From contig NZ_FCOK02000090.1 of NCBI RefSeq assembly GCF_001544555.2, positions 1 to 36,886 of the forward strand: 36,886 bases of DNA, given 5' to 3'. The translations under genes and the position numbers were made by a program. Origin of the DNA: Caballeronia udeis. GTDB taxonomy: Bacteria > Pseudomonadota > Gammaproteobacteria > Burkholderiales > Burkholderiaceae. Shown in pieces: positions 1 to 8,789 of this stretch (position 1 is its first letter; every line of letters begins with the position of its first letter). Below the pieces are notes generated by a model. The model was not told where the DNA came from, searched no databases, and worked only from the letters and a program-made list of their open reading frames with translations.

Positions 1-114
1 CCGGCGGGTCCGTTCCGTGCCCGCCGTGCCCGATGCAAATCCGCCAAACGCGTCGGCTTCGAGCCATTCATCGTTGAGACAGCCTTCACTGGCCGGACAT
101 TCGAGGCGGGTCAT
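1..114 (-). CDS. Glycogen-debranching-type enzyme (GDE N-terminal domain), 5' end only, cut by window edge
   Basis: Only the first 38 codons are present; the gene runs off the left edge. The peptide contains EWLEADAFGGFASGTAGTE followed by RTRR. This closely matches the conserved opening of bacterial amylo-alpha-1,6-glucosidase/glycogen-debranching N-terminal domains, whose usual form is EWL-x-GLGGYASGT then TRRYHGLL. Family members hydrolyse alpha-1,6 branches in glycogen-like glucans in the cytoplasm. The start is ATG at 112-114, sharing ATGA with the TGA stop of the NTF2-like gene upstream on the same strand, so translation is probably coupled. The segment is too short for standard ORF listing, and the assignment rests on one motif. 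The remainder of the catalytic region cannot be seen. Confidence 0.7.
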   Translation of the reverse strand, partial: MTRLECPASEGCLNDEWLEADAFGGFASGTAGTERTRR

Positions 115-587
115 TTTTTTGGTTGCTGCCGGTACGCTGTGAGACCTTTGCGCGCCTGCGCACGGATCTTGTTCTGCACGAACGAGCTCCAGCCGAGCAG
201 CAGGCCCTTGAGCCCCAGTGCCTGCCGGCTCCACGCCCAGAGATCGAAGTTGTCGCGATGCTCGAAAATCAGGCCATCGCGAATCGCAAAACGCGCGTTG
301 ATACGGTTGACCACCGTGCGCCCGGTCTGCGTGAAACGATAGGTCGCAACCCAGTTCGCCGTTGCCGTCTGGCCGACGGTCTGGATGTCGCTGAAGGTCA
401 GCGAGAATTCCGCGGCGCGCGAAATCAGCATGCGCCACATGTCCGACGCTTCGCGGCCTCGCAGCACGCCGAACACGGGATCGCTGAACTGCACGTCGGG
501 CGCGTAGCACGCCGCCATTGCTTCGGCGTCGGAACGCTGAAAGGCTTCGTAGAAGCGCTGGATCAACGCGGCGTTCGGGTCCGTCAT
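111..587 (-). CDS. NTF2/SnoaL-like fold protein of unknown substrate
   Basis: 158 residues, a usual length for the SnoaL/nuclear transport factor 2-like superfamily. The N-terminal pattern ALIQRFYEAFQRSDAEAMAACYAPDVQFSDPVFG, split here into ALIQRFYEAFQRSDAEAMAA and CYAPDVQFSDPVFG, is the typical first helix pair and strand of this cone-shaped fold. The later RFAIRDGLIFEHRDNFDLW is the typical strand with His/Asp facing the pocket. The superfamily covers isomerases, epoxide hydrolases, dehydratases and non-enzymatic binders, so no reaction is assigned. There is no signal peptide or membrane segment. The start is ATG at 587, with a weak purine-rich GAAGAGA upstream. It follows the DUF445 gene by 59 bp on the same strand, and its stop overlaps the start of the debranching-enzyme gene, so the three are probably one transcription unit. 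Confidence 0.85.
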   Translation of the reverse strand: MTDPNAALIQRFYEAFQRSDAEAMAACYAPDVQFSDPVFGVLRGREASDMWRMLISRAAEFSLTFSDIQTVGQTATANWVATYRFTQTGRTVVNRINARFAIRDGLIFEHRDNFDLWAWSRQALGLKGLLLGWSSFVQNKIRAQARKGLTAYRQQPKK

Positions 588-646
588 GTTCGGTCTCTTC
601 TAGAGGAAATTAGCTGACCGCGGCTACAAGGATTTGATTCCGCAGC

Positions 647-1927
647 TTAAACCATGAACGTGGAGACTGCGTGAATGATCAGACCGACCGCACCGCCCAC
701 CAGCGTGCCGTTCACGCGGATGAACTGCAGGTCGCGGCCTACGCTCAGTTCCACGTCGCGCACGAGCGTGGCGTCGTCCCAGTTGCGCACGGTCGCGGCA
801 ATATGCTCGGCAATGCCGTCGCGCAGGTCCGGCGCGAGCGACTTGAGCGCGTCGCGCATGTGCTCGTTGATGGATGCTCGCAACGCCGGGTCGCTGCCCA
901 GCGCGGCTGCAAACGACGCCGACGCGCCCGTCACTTTCCTGTGCAGCGTGGAATCCGGTTGCGCGAGATCGTGGCGCAGCCAGTCCTTGAATTCGTCCCA
1001 TAAGCCATTCACGTAGGTGCGCAATTCCGGGCGCTCGAGCCATTCACGCTTGTGCTGGTCGATGCGCGCGCGGAACGCCGGGTCCGTCTTCAGGCGCTCT
1101 ATGAATCCCTCTACCGTCCTGTCGAAAGCCTGACGGCGCTCGTGTTCCGGATTGTCGCCAATGTCATGCAGCCACTTGTTCGCGCCTCGCACCAGGCCGC
1201 CCGCGAACTTGTTGCCGAGGTCTTCGGCGCTCATGCCCACAAAACCCAGCATGCCGATCAGTTTCGGATATTCCTCTCCGGCCACGTCCAGGATCTTGGC
1301 CGCGAGGAGCGCCTGCACTTCCTCGCCATCCAGCCATTGCGCGAGTTCGCGCAAGCCTTCGTCGAGCAGCATTTGATGGCGGCGATCCGCCGTCAGCGTG
1401 GACAGCAATCCGCCCACCGCGCCGGCCAGGTCGAATTGTTCGGCGCGGCGGCGCAGGGCTTCGTGGAGCATCGACTTCACGCGTTCATCATCGACGAAAT
1501 CGAGCATCTGGCCCGCCGCCGCGACCGCTTTTGCGCCCAGCAGCGCGGCGTTCGCCGGTTCCGCCAGCCAGACCGCGAGACGGCCGGCGGGATCGAAGGC
1601 GTCCACGCGGGCGACCAGCGCGTCGGTGCTGAGAAATTTGTCGCGGATGAATTCCGCGAGGTTGTCGGCGACGCGCGCCTTGTTCGCCGGCAGGATGGCC
1701 GTGTGCGGGATCGGCAGCCCGAGCGGGTGGCGAAACAGCGCGACGACAGCGAACCAGTCGGCCAGCGCGCCCACCATGGCGGCTTCGGCGAAAGCCGAGA
1801 CCCACGCCCAGGCGCCGGCGTCGTGCTGGCTCCTGGCGAGCAGGAATAATGCGGCCGCCGCGACCAGCAGGCCGGCGGCGAACCATTTCATCTTCTTGAG
1901 TGCGAGTGCTTTGTCCTGCGTTGCCAT
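647..1927 (-). CDS. DUF445 family membrane protein
   Basis: 426 residues from the chosen ATG at 1927 (MATQDKALALKK). A longer open frame to 2047 would run into the ACT-domain gene and adds a composition unlike the family, so the inner start is preferred. A hydrophobic segment (about residues 13-31) is followed by the DUF445 hallmark AEAAMVGALADWFAVVALFR and HPLGLPIPHTAILPANK. A long helical, charged body leads to a C-terminal hydrophobic tail ending LIIHAVSTFMV. Members are inner-membrane proteins with a large soluble region (E. coli YjiN is a relative) and no established biochemical role. It sits between the ACT-domain gene (85 bp upstream) and the NTF2-like gene (59 bp downstream), all reading leftwards. 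Family assignment is firm; function is unknown. Confidence 0.88.
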   Translation of the reverse strand: MATQDKALALKKMKWFAAGLLVAAAALFLLARSQHDAGAWAWVSAFAEAAMVGALADWFAVVALFRHPLGLPIPHTAILPANKARVADNLAEFIRDKFLSTDALVARVDAFDPAGRLAVWLAEPANAALLGAKAVAAAGQMLDFVDDERVKSMLHEALRRRAEQFDLAGAVGGLLSTLTADRRHQMLLDEGLRELAQWLDGEEVQALLAAKILDVAGEEYPKLIGMLGFVGMSAEDLGNKFAGGLVRGANKWLHDIGDNPEHERRQAFDRTVEGFIERLKTDPAFRARIDQHKREWLERPELRTYVNGLWDEFKDWLRHDLAQPDSTLHRKVTGASASFAAALGSDPALRASINEHMRDALKSLAPDLRDGIAEHIAATVRNWDDATLVRDVELSVGRDLQFIRVNGTLVGGAVGLIIHAVSTFMV

Positions 1928-2012
1928 CTTGGTCCGGTGGTTTTCTTGGTGGAATAAGGCCGCCAGCATACCAGTGACACGAGAGGCAAGTGAATGACCG
2001 TGGCGTGGCAGC

Positions 2013-2417
2013 TCAGAGTCCTTCGCGCTGGAGTTGCTGCAGTGCAACCATCGCGGCGCCGGCGGATTCGATCGGCACGAAGATGTGATCGTGGTACGCC
2101 GCGGCGACCACGTTGCAACTGATGTTTGCTCGGCCGAGAGCAGTGGCGAAGGCTGCAGTCAGGCCAACTGCCTGGAGGTCGGAGTGAACCGTCAGCGTGA
2201 TCCAGGCGGCGCGAAAAAGCGGCTGGATGCCGGCTCCCGATGCCTCGCCCTCCTCCACGATGATCGTCAGGCCTTCGCGTTCGCGGAACGTCGCGAGGGG
2301 GATGATATTTCCGAGGTCATGGGTAAAAGGCACGGTTGCGTACACGTACGCGCCCGGCTGGAGTTCGGGCGACATGGACGCAAGCAGCGTGTTCAGGTCG
2401 GTGATGGGGTTGGTCAT
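2013..2417 (-). CDS. ACT-domain protein (amino-acid-binding regulatory type)
   Basis: 134 residues, built as a short N-terminal DUF2241-like part (residues 1-60, with YVYATVPF and IVEEGEA) and a C-terminal ACT fold (about 65-130, with AAWITLTVHSDLQAVGLTAA, then ISCNVVAAAYHDHIFVP). The strand SDLQAVGLTAAFATALG followed by an exposed hydrophobic strand is the usual beta-alpha-beta of small ACT proteins. These bind amino acids and act as regulatory modules or free-standing sensors; the ligand cannot be read here. Neither signal peptide nor transmembrane segment is present. The gene starts 91 bp from cynS, which is divergent, so the two may share a control region. A role linked to cyanate or amino-acid metabolism is only a guess from position. 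Confidence 0.85.
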   Translation of the reverse strand: MTNPITDLNTLLASMSPELQPGAYVYATVPFTHDLGNIIPLATFREREGLTIIVEEGEASGAGIQPLFRAAWITLTVHSDLQAVGLTAAFATALGRANISCNVVAAAYHDHIFVPIESAGAAMVALQQLQREGL

Positions 2418-2508
2418 GTTTGTCTATCCCGAGGTTTTTTTGTCCACCAGCCAGCCGCGCGATCGGTCGATACACTCGCTGAAACAATCCCTTCAGGAGT
2501 GACGCGAA

Positions 2509-2958
2509 ATGATTTCCGATCGCAGCGAAGTGACTCGCATGATTCTCGCCGCCAAGGTGAGCAAAGGTCTGAAATGGGCCGACGTGGCGGAGAAAGTCGG
2601 CTTGAGCAAGGAGTGGGTGACGGCAGGCTGCCTGGGACAGATGACGTTCTCCAAAGCACAGGCCGAAGTCGTCGGCGCATGCTTCGACCTCTCCGACGAA
2701 GCCGTCGCCTGGCTGCAGATTGTGCCCTATAAAGGCTCATTGCCGACCGCCGTCCCGACCGATCCGCTGATCTATCGATGGTACGAAATAGTGAGCGTTT
2801 ACGGGAGCACGATCAAGGAACTGATCCACGAGGAATTCGGCGACGGCATCATGAGCGCGATCGATTTCTCGATGGATATCCAGCGCGAGCCCGATCCCAA
2901 AGGGGACCGGGTCAACGTGGTCTTATCGGGGAAATTCCTCCCCTACAAGAGTTACTGA
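2509..2958 (+). CDS. cynS: Cyanate hydratase (cyanase)
   Basis: 149 residues. Cyanase catalyses bicarbonate-dependent breakdown of cyanate to ammonia and carbon dioxide (via carbamate) in the cytoplasm as a homodecamer. The N-terminal helical, HTH-like domain spans about residues 1-80 (GLKWADVAEKVGLSKEWV) and the C-terminal catalytic domain about 85-149. The known catalytic Arg, Glu and Ser of E. coli cyanase (Arg96, Glu99, Ser122) fall at Arg90, Glu93 and Ser116 with a constant offset of six, so the active site is intact. The start ATG is preceded by AGGAGT eight bases away. Its stop overlaps the 3' end of the opposing uvrA by 7 bp. No cynT carbonic anhydrase or cynX transporter is adjacent, so it is a solitary cyanase. 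Assignment is very secure. Confidence 0.97.
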   Translation: MISDRSEVTRMILAAKVSKGLKWADVAEKVGLSKEWVTAGCLGQMTFSKAQAEVVGACFDLSDEAVAWLQIVPYKGSLPTAVPTDPLIYRWYEIVSVYGSTIKELIHEEFGDGIMSAIDFSMDIQREPDPKGDRVNVVLSGKFLPYKSY

Positions 2959-5900
2959 ACCTCCTCGGCTGGGATAGCCCCGCGCTCGAGCACCGGCCGC
3001 AGCGCGGCGCCCGTGTGGCTGCGCGGATTCTTCGAGAGCGTATCCGGATCGGTCGCGGCCACGATCGACCCGCCCTCCGTGCCGCCCTCCGGTCCGAGAT
3101 CGATCACCCAGTCGGCTTCGGCGATCACGTCCAGATCGTGCTCGATCACCACCACCGAATGCCCGCCATCCACCAGCCGATGCAGCACGCGAATCAGCTT
3201 CGCGACGTCGGCCATGTGCAGGCCCACGGTGGGCTCGTCGAGCACATACAGCGTATGCGGCGCTTTCTGCCCGCGCCGGCCGATATCGTCCCTGACCTTC
3301 GACAACTCCGTCACCAGCTTGATCCGCTGCGCTTCGCCTCCTGACAAAGTTGGCGATGGCTGCCCAAGCGTCAGATAACCCAGCCCCACATCCTTCATGA
3401 GTTGCAGCGGATGCGAGATGCTTGTCATCGCGGAGAAGAATTCGACGGCCTCGTCAATTTCCATTGTCAGCACTTCGCCGATGTTCTTGCCGCGCCACGT
3501 CACGGCCAGCGTTTCCGGATTGAAGCGCTGACCGTGGCAGACGTCGCACGGTACCTTGACGTCGGGCAGGAAGCTCATGGCGATCGTGCGCACGCCCTGG
3601 CCTTCGCAAGCCGGGCAGCGGCCTTCGCCGGTGTTGAACGAGAAGCGCGATGCCGTGTAACCCCGTGCACGGGATTCGAGCGTGTCCGCGAACAGCTTGC
3701 GGATGGTGTCCCACATGCCGATATATGTCGCCGGACACGAGCGCGGCGTCTTGCCGATCGGCGTCTGGTCGACTTCGAGCACACGGTCGATAGTCTCGAA
3801 CCCGGTCACCTCCGTGCACCCTTGCCAGCGATGCGTAACGTCAAACTTCACGCGCGGCGCCTCGCGCGACAACACGCTCGACCGGTTGCGCGCGGGCATG
3901 TCGGCTTGCGCGGTCTTGCGTGCGCGGCGGGTCGCCGGCGACGACAGAACCGAGCGGCCCACGGCATCGAGCAGATTGGTCATCAGCACATCGCGAGCAA
4001 GTGTGGACTTGCCGGAACCGCTCACGCCCGTGATCGCAATCAGGCGGCCGAGCGGCATGCTCGCGGTGACGTTGCGCAGGTTGTGCAGCGTTGCACCGTG
4101 AACCGTGAGCCAGTTCCCGGGCGTGGCGGCGCGCTTCGCGGTGGCGGTTTTTACGTCGCGACGCGCTTGCAACGGATGCTGGATCGGGTTCGCCAGATAC
4201 TGGCCCGTGAGCGAATCAGGCTGCGCCGCAAGATCGGCCACGCGGCCTTGCGCCACGACCGTACCGCCGCGTTTCCCTGCACCCGGGCCTATATCGATGA
4301 TGTGATCCGCACGGCGAATCGTGTCCTCGTCATGCTCCACCACCACCAGCGTGTTGCCCTTGTCGCCGAGCTTCTTCAGTGCGTCCAGCAGGATCTTGTT
4401 GTCACGCGGATGCAGGCCGATAGTCGGCTCATCCAGCACGTAACAGACGCCCTGCAGGTTGCTGCCAAGTTGCGCGGCAAGGCGAATGCGCTGCGCTTCG
4501 CCGCCCGACAGCGTGGGCGCCGCACGATCCAGGCTCAGGTAACCGAGGCCGACTTCCTCGAGGAACAGCAGACGGCCTTCGATTTCACTGACCACGTCGC
4601 GGGCAATATCCGCATCGCGACCCTTGAGCTTCAGCCTCCTGATCCAGCCACGCGTTGCGCTGACCGTCCAGCGGCCGACTTCCGTTATCGGCTGATCGCC
4701 GAATGTCACCGCCCGCGCGACTTCGTTCAGGCGCGTGCCGTTGCAATCCGGGCATGGCTGGTCACCCACATCGTCCGGTTCCTGTTGCGCCGATGGAATC
4801 GTCTGCTCGCGGCCGCGGCCGTCGTCGGAGATCACGGTGTCGTCGTAGACTTCGCGCTGTTCGCGCGTCAACGTGACGCCGGTGCCCACGCAGGTGTGAC
4901 ACCAGCCGTGCTTGCTGTTGTACGAGAACATGCGCGGATCGAGTTCGGGATAACTCGTGCCGCAGACCGGACAAGCGCGTTTGGTCGAGAACACGCGGAT
5001 CTCGCCAACGTGCTTCGTCCCCTTCTTGCCGCCGTTCAACGCACCATGCAGGTCATCGAGCGGCGCCAGCAGATGCATCACGCCCTTGCCGAGTTCGAGC
5101 GTCTCCAGCAGCATCGTTTTCAGCGCCGCTTCATCGTTCGCGCTGACGACCAGGTCGCCGACCGGCAACTCGATGGTGTGCTCCTTGAAGCGATCGATCT
5201 TCGGCCACGGATCGACGGAAAGGAACTCGCCGTCCACGCGCAAATGCGTATGTCCGCGTGTTTTCGCCCACTTCGCGAGGTCCGTGTAGATCCCCTTGCG
5301 GTTCACCACGAGCGGCGCGAGCAAGCCGATATGCTGGCCTTTGAAATCCCGCATGATCTGCGCGACGATCGATTCGGGACTCTGCGCCGTCACCGGCGCG
5401 CCGTCGTGGACGCAATGCTGCATGCCAAGCTTCACGTACAGCAGCCGCAGGAAGTGCCAGACTTCCGATGTGGTCGCGACCGTGCTCTTGCGGCCGCCAC
5501 GCGATAAACGCTGCTCGATGGCCACCGTCGGCGGAATGCCATAGACGGCGTCGACTTCAGGACGTCCGGCCGGTTGCACGATCGAACGCGCATACGCATT
5601 CAGCGATTCCAGATAACGGCGCTGGCCTTCGTGGAAGAGAATATCGAACGCCAGCGTGGACTTGCCCGAGCCCGAAACACCCGTGATCACGTTGAACTTG
5701 CCGTGCGGGATATCGACGTCAAGCGACTTCAGGTTGTGCTCACGCGCGTTGACAATCCGCACCACGTCCTCGCCCTGCAATGCGCGCCGCGCCGCCGCGA
5801 CTTCAGCGGCCAGTTGCAGCGGAACACCTGCTGCGCGCTTCTGCGCCGCGCCGGGCGCCATGGCTTCTTCGTAGTCGAGCAGCGCCTTGCCGGTATGCGA

Positions 5901-8789
5901 TTGTTCGCATGCCGAAACATCGTCCGGCGTGCCGACGCAGACCACCATGCCGCCCGCGTCGCCGCCTTCCGGACCGAGATCGATGATCCAGTCGGCCGCG
6001 CGAATCACGTCGAGGTTGTGCTCGATCACGATCAGCGAATGGCCGCGTTCCAACAGGCGTCGCAACGCCTGCATCAGCTTGGCGATATCGTCGAAATGCA
6101 GGCCCGTTGTGGGCTCGTCGAACATGAACAGGCGGCCCGGCTGGTTGCCGCTCGCTTGCGCCGTTTCCGCAAGGAAACCCGCCAGTTTCAGGCGCTGCGC
6201 TTCACCGCCGGAGAGCGTAGGAACCGGTTGCCCGAGCTTCACATATTCCAGCCCGACATCAACAATTGGCTGCAACACCCGCAGCACTTCCTTGTCTTTC
6301 GCAAAGCACGCAACGGCTTCGCTCACGGTCAGGTCGAGTACATCCGCCACACTGAGCGACTTGCCGCCGCGCTCGATCTGCACATCCAGGATTTCCGCCC
6401 GATACCGCCGTCCATCGCAATCCGGGCAGCGCAAATAGACGTCGCTCAGGAACTGCATCTCGACGTGTTCGAAGCCCGAACCGCCGCAAGTCGGGCAACG
6501 GCCGTCGCCGGAATTAAAGCTGAACATGCCTGCGCTATAACCGCGTTGCGCGGCCAGCGGCGCTTTGGCAAACAGCTTGCGGATCTCGTCGAACGCGCCG
6601 ACGTAACTCGCGGGATTCGAACGCGCCGTGCGGCCGATCGGCGATTGATCGACGAAGATCACTTCGCTCAACGTATCGGCGCCCTTCAACGCGCGGAACG
6701 CGCCCGGCGATTCGGTCGCCTTGCCGAAATGACGCAGCAACGCGGGCGCGAGCACGTCCTGGATCAGCGTCGATTTACCCGACCCCGACACGCCCGTCAC
6801 GCACACCAGCCGCTGCAAGGGGATCTCGACCGTGACATCGCGAAGGTTGTGTTGGGTCGCGCCTTCGAGCACGAGCCGCGGCGTCTTTGCATCGACTGCG
6901 CGGCGCTGCCAGTTCGATGCATGCGCAACATGCTTGCGGCCACCAAGGTACGCACCCGTCAGCGTATCGCTATGCTCGATTTCGTTCGGCGAACCGTCAT
7001 AGACAATCTCGCCGCCGCGTTCGCCCGGCCCCGGACCCATGTCGATAAGGCGATCCGCCGCGAGCATCACCGACGGGTCGTGCTCCACCACCACGAGCGT
7101 ATTGCCCGCATCGCGCAGCCGGTGCATGGCTTCGACAATGCGGTTCAGGTCGCGCGGATGCAAGCCGATACTCGGCTCATCGAGCACGAACAGCGTATTC
7201 ACCAGCGACGTGCCAAGCGCGGTCGTCAGGTTGATCCGCTGCACTTCGCCGCCGGACAACGTGCGGCTCTGGCGATCAAGCGTGAGGTAACCCAGGCCGA
7301 CATCGCAGAGATATTTCAGGCGCGTGCGGACTTCGTTGTGCAGGAGCTTGAGCGCGTCGTCGAGCAGCGTGCTTGGCAAGGTCAGCGAGTCGAAGAAGCG
7401 GCGGATGCGCTCGATCGGCATCAGCATCAGGTCGTGCAGCGTGAGACCGGGCAGCGCTTCGAGTTGCGGGCGCGTCCACGCCACGCCCGCGGGCAGGAAA
7501 CGATCGGCCGGCTTCAGTACGGCGTCCGCTTGCTCCTTCGTGCCGAGACGCCATAACAGCGCTTCGGTCTTGAGGCGCGCGCCCTCGCACGTCGGGCATT
7601 TCGTGTAGCTGCGGTATTTCGACAGCAGCACGCGGATGTGCATCTTGTACGCTTTCGATTCGAGGTAATCGAAGAAACGCTGCACCCCGTACCACTGGTT
7701 TTGCCACTTGCCGGACCAGTCGGGCGAACCGTTGATCACCCAGTCGCGCTCCTTCTGCGTCAGGTCGCTCCAGGGCACGCCAAGCCGGATTCCCGCTTTC
7801 GCGCCGTAGCGCAACAGGTCGTCCTGATTCTCTTTCCATGCGGGCGTTTGCAGCGTCTTGACCGCGCCGCCGCGCAGCGTCTTGCGTTCGTCGGGCATCA
7901 CGAGGCCGAGATCCACGCCGATCACCCGGCCGAAGCCGCGACACGTTTCGCACGCGCCATACGCCGAGTTGAACGAGAACAACGCGGGTTGCGGATCGGC
8001 GTAGCGGATGTCGCTTTCCGGGCTGTGCAAGCCGGTGGAGAAGCGCCACGTTGGCGTGTCGATGAGAGTGTCAGCGTCTTCCGCGCCCGGCTCCGGCAGC
8101 ACGTAGACATTGACGCGGCCCGTGCCGCGCAGCAACGCACTTTCAATGGCCTCCAGCGCCCGCGACCGCTCCGTGTTCAGCAAGCGGAACCGGTCCGCGA
8201 CCACGTCGAGCATTTGCCGGCCGTCCACGTGCCGCTTTGCCTGCACGCGCGTATAGCCGCTGGCGGAAAGCCACTGCGCGACTTCGTCGTCGCTGGCGGA
8301 CTCGGGCAGTTCCACCGGAAACGTGATCGCAATGCGCGGATCGTTCGCCTTCGTGCGCTCGAGCAATTCGACGTAGATGGTCTCCGGCGTGTCGTGCCGG
8401 ACCTGATGCGAGGTCTTTTTATCGAAGAGCTCGGCGGCGCGTGCGTAGAACAGCTTCAGGTGATCGTTCAGCTCGGTCATCGTGCCGACGGTCGAGCGCG
8501 AACTGCGCACCGGATTGGTCTGGTCGATAGCGATTGCCGGCGGCACGCCGTCCACGCGATCCACTTGCGGACGGTCCATCCGGTCGAGGAATTGCCGCGC
8601 ATACGCGCTGAACGTTTCGACGTAGCGACGCTGGCCTTCGGCATAGAGCGTATCGAACACAAGACTCGATTTTCCCGAGCCGGAAGGACCGGTCACCACG
8701 GTCATCTGACCTGTGTGAAGGTCCAGATCGATGTTCTTGAGATTGTGCTGGCGAGCGCCGCGAATGCGGATTGCGTTGTTGGATGCCAA
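2952..8789 (-). CDS. uvrA: Double-length (tandem) UvrA, excinuclease ABC subunit A paralogue
   Basis: 1945 residues, about twice the ~940 of canonical UvrA. It contains two complete UvrA-like units and therefore four ABC ATPase modules. Walker A motifs lie near residues 34 (GPSGSGKSS), 665, 1033 and 1585 (GVSGSGKST). LSGGE signatures lie near 510, 856, 1425 and 1813, each followed by a DEP Walker B. UvrA recognises distorted DNA and loads UvrB in nucleotide excision repair. Zinc-module cysteines are complete in the second unit (CPVC..CHTC, then CPAC..CDVC). In the first unit the first zinc module keeps only CETC and lacks the preceding CxxC pair, while its second module is intact (CPTC..CPDC). 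The start ATG opens MASNNAIRIRGARQHNLKNI, matching UvrA N-termini. Such giant UvrAs are known in Burkholderia relatives, usually in addition to a normal uvrA. A LexA-type box upstream suggests SOS control. Confidence 0.95.
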   Translation of the reverse strand: MASNNAIRIRGARQHNLKNIDLDLHTGQMTVVTGPSGSGKSSLVFDTLYAEGQRRYVETFSAYARQFLDRMDRPQVDRVDGVPPAIAIDQTNPVRSSRSTVGTMTELNDHLKLFYARAAELFDKKTSHQVRHDTPETIYVELLERTKANDPRIAITFPVELPESASDDEVAQWLSASGYTRVQAKRHVDGRQMLDVVADRFRLLNTERSRALEAIESALLRGTGRVNVYVLPEPGAEDADTLIDTPTWRFSTGLHSPESDIRYADPQPALFSFNSAYGACETCRGFGRVIGVDLGLVMPDERKTLRGGAVKTLQTPAWKENQDDLLRYGAKAGIRLGVPWSDLTQKERDWVINGSPDWSGKWQNQWYGVQRFFDYLESKAYKMHIRVLLSKYRSYTKCPTCEGARLKTEALLWRLGTKEQADAVLKPADRFLPAGVAWTRPQLEALPGLTLHDLMLMPIERIRRFFDSLTLPSTLLDDALKLLHNEVRTRLKYLCDVGLGYLTLDRQSRTLSGGEVQRINLTTALGTSLVNTLFVLDEPSIGLHPRDLNRIVEAMHRLRDAGNTLVVVEHDPSVMLAADRLIDMGPGPGERGGEIVYDGSPNEIEHSDTLTGAYLGGRKHVAHASNWQRRAVDAKTPRLVLEGATQHNLRDVTVEIPLQRLVCVTGVSGSGKSTLIQDVLAPALLRHFGKATESPGAFRALKGADTLSEVIFVDQSPIGRTARSNPASYVGAFDEIRKLFAKAPLAAQRGYSAGMFSFNSGDGRCPTCGGSGFEHVEMQFLSDVYLRCPDCDGRRYRAEILDVQIERGGKSLSVADVLDLTVSEAVACFAKDKEVLRVLQPIVDVGLEYVKLGQPVPTLSGGEAQRLKLAGFLAETAQASGNQPGRLFMFDEPTTGLHFDDIAKLMQALRRLLERGHSLIVIEHNLDVIRAADWIIDLGPEGGDAGGMVVCVGTPDDVSACEQSHTGKALLDYEEAMAPGAAQKRAAGVPLQLAAEVAAARRALQGEDVVRIVNAREHNLKSLDVDIPHGKFNVITGVSGSGKSTLAFDILFHEGQRRYLESLNAYARSIVQPAGRPEVDAVYGIPPTVAIEQRLSRGGRKSTVATTSEVWHFLRLLYVKLGMQHCVHDGAPVTAQSPESIVAQIMRDFKGQHIGLLAPLVVNRKGIYTDLAKWAKTRGHTHLRVDGEFLSVDPWPKIDRFKEHTIELPVGDLVVSANDEAALKTMLLETLELGKGVMHLLAPLDDLHGALNGGKKGTKHVGEIRVFSTKRACPVCGTSYPELDPRMFSYNSKHGWCHTCVGTGVTLTREQREVYDDTVISDDGRGREQTIPSAQQEPDDVGDQPCPDCNGTRLNEVARAVTFGDQPITEVGRWTVSATRGWIRRLKLKGRDADIARDVVSEIEGRLLFLEEVGLGYLSLDRAAPTLSGGEAQRIRLAAQLGSNLQGVCYVLDEPTIGLHPRDNKILLDALKKLGDKGNTLVVVEHDEDTIRRADHIIDIGPGAGKRGGTVVAQGRVADLAAQPDSLTGQYLANPIQHPLQARRDVKTATAKRAATPGNWLTVHGATLHNLRNVTASMPLGRLIAITGVSGSGKSTLARDVLMTNLLDAVGRSVLSSPATRRARKTAQADMPARNRSSVLSREAPRVKFDVTHRWQGCTEVTGFETIDRVLEVDQTPIGKTPRSCPATYIGMWDTIRKLFADTLESRARGYTASRFSFNTGEGRCPACEGQGVRTIAMSFLPDVKVPCDVCHGQRFNPETLAVTWRGKNIGEVLTMEIDEAVEFFSAMTSISHPLQLMKDVGLGYLTLGQPSPTLSGGEAQRIKLVTELSKVRDDIGRRGQKAPHTLYVLDEPTVGLHMADVAKLIRVLHRLVDGGHSVVVIEHDLDVIAEADWVIDLGPEGGTEGGSIVAATDPDTLSKNPRSHTGAALRPVLERGAIPAEEVQ

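Noticed and set aside
3402..5507. Long plus-strand frames opposite uvrA, including 5574-7556
   Set aside because: They are antisense shadows of the high-GC tandem uvrA, rich in Arg/His/Ala with no domain.
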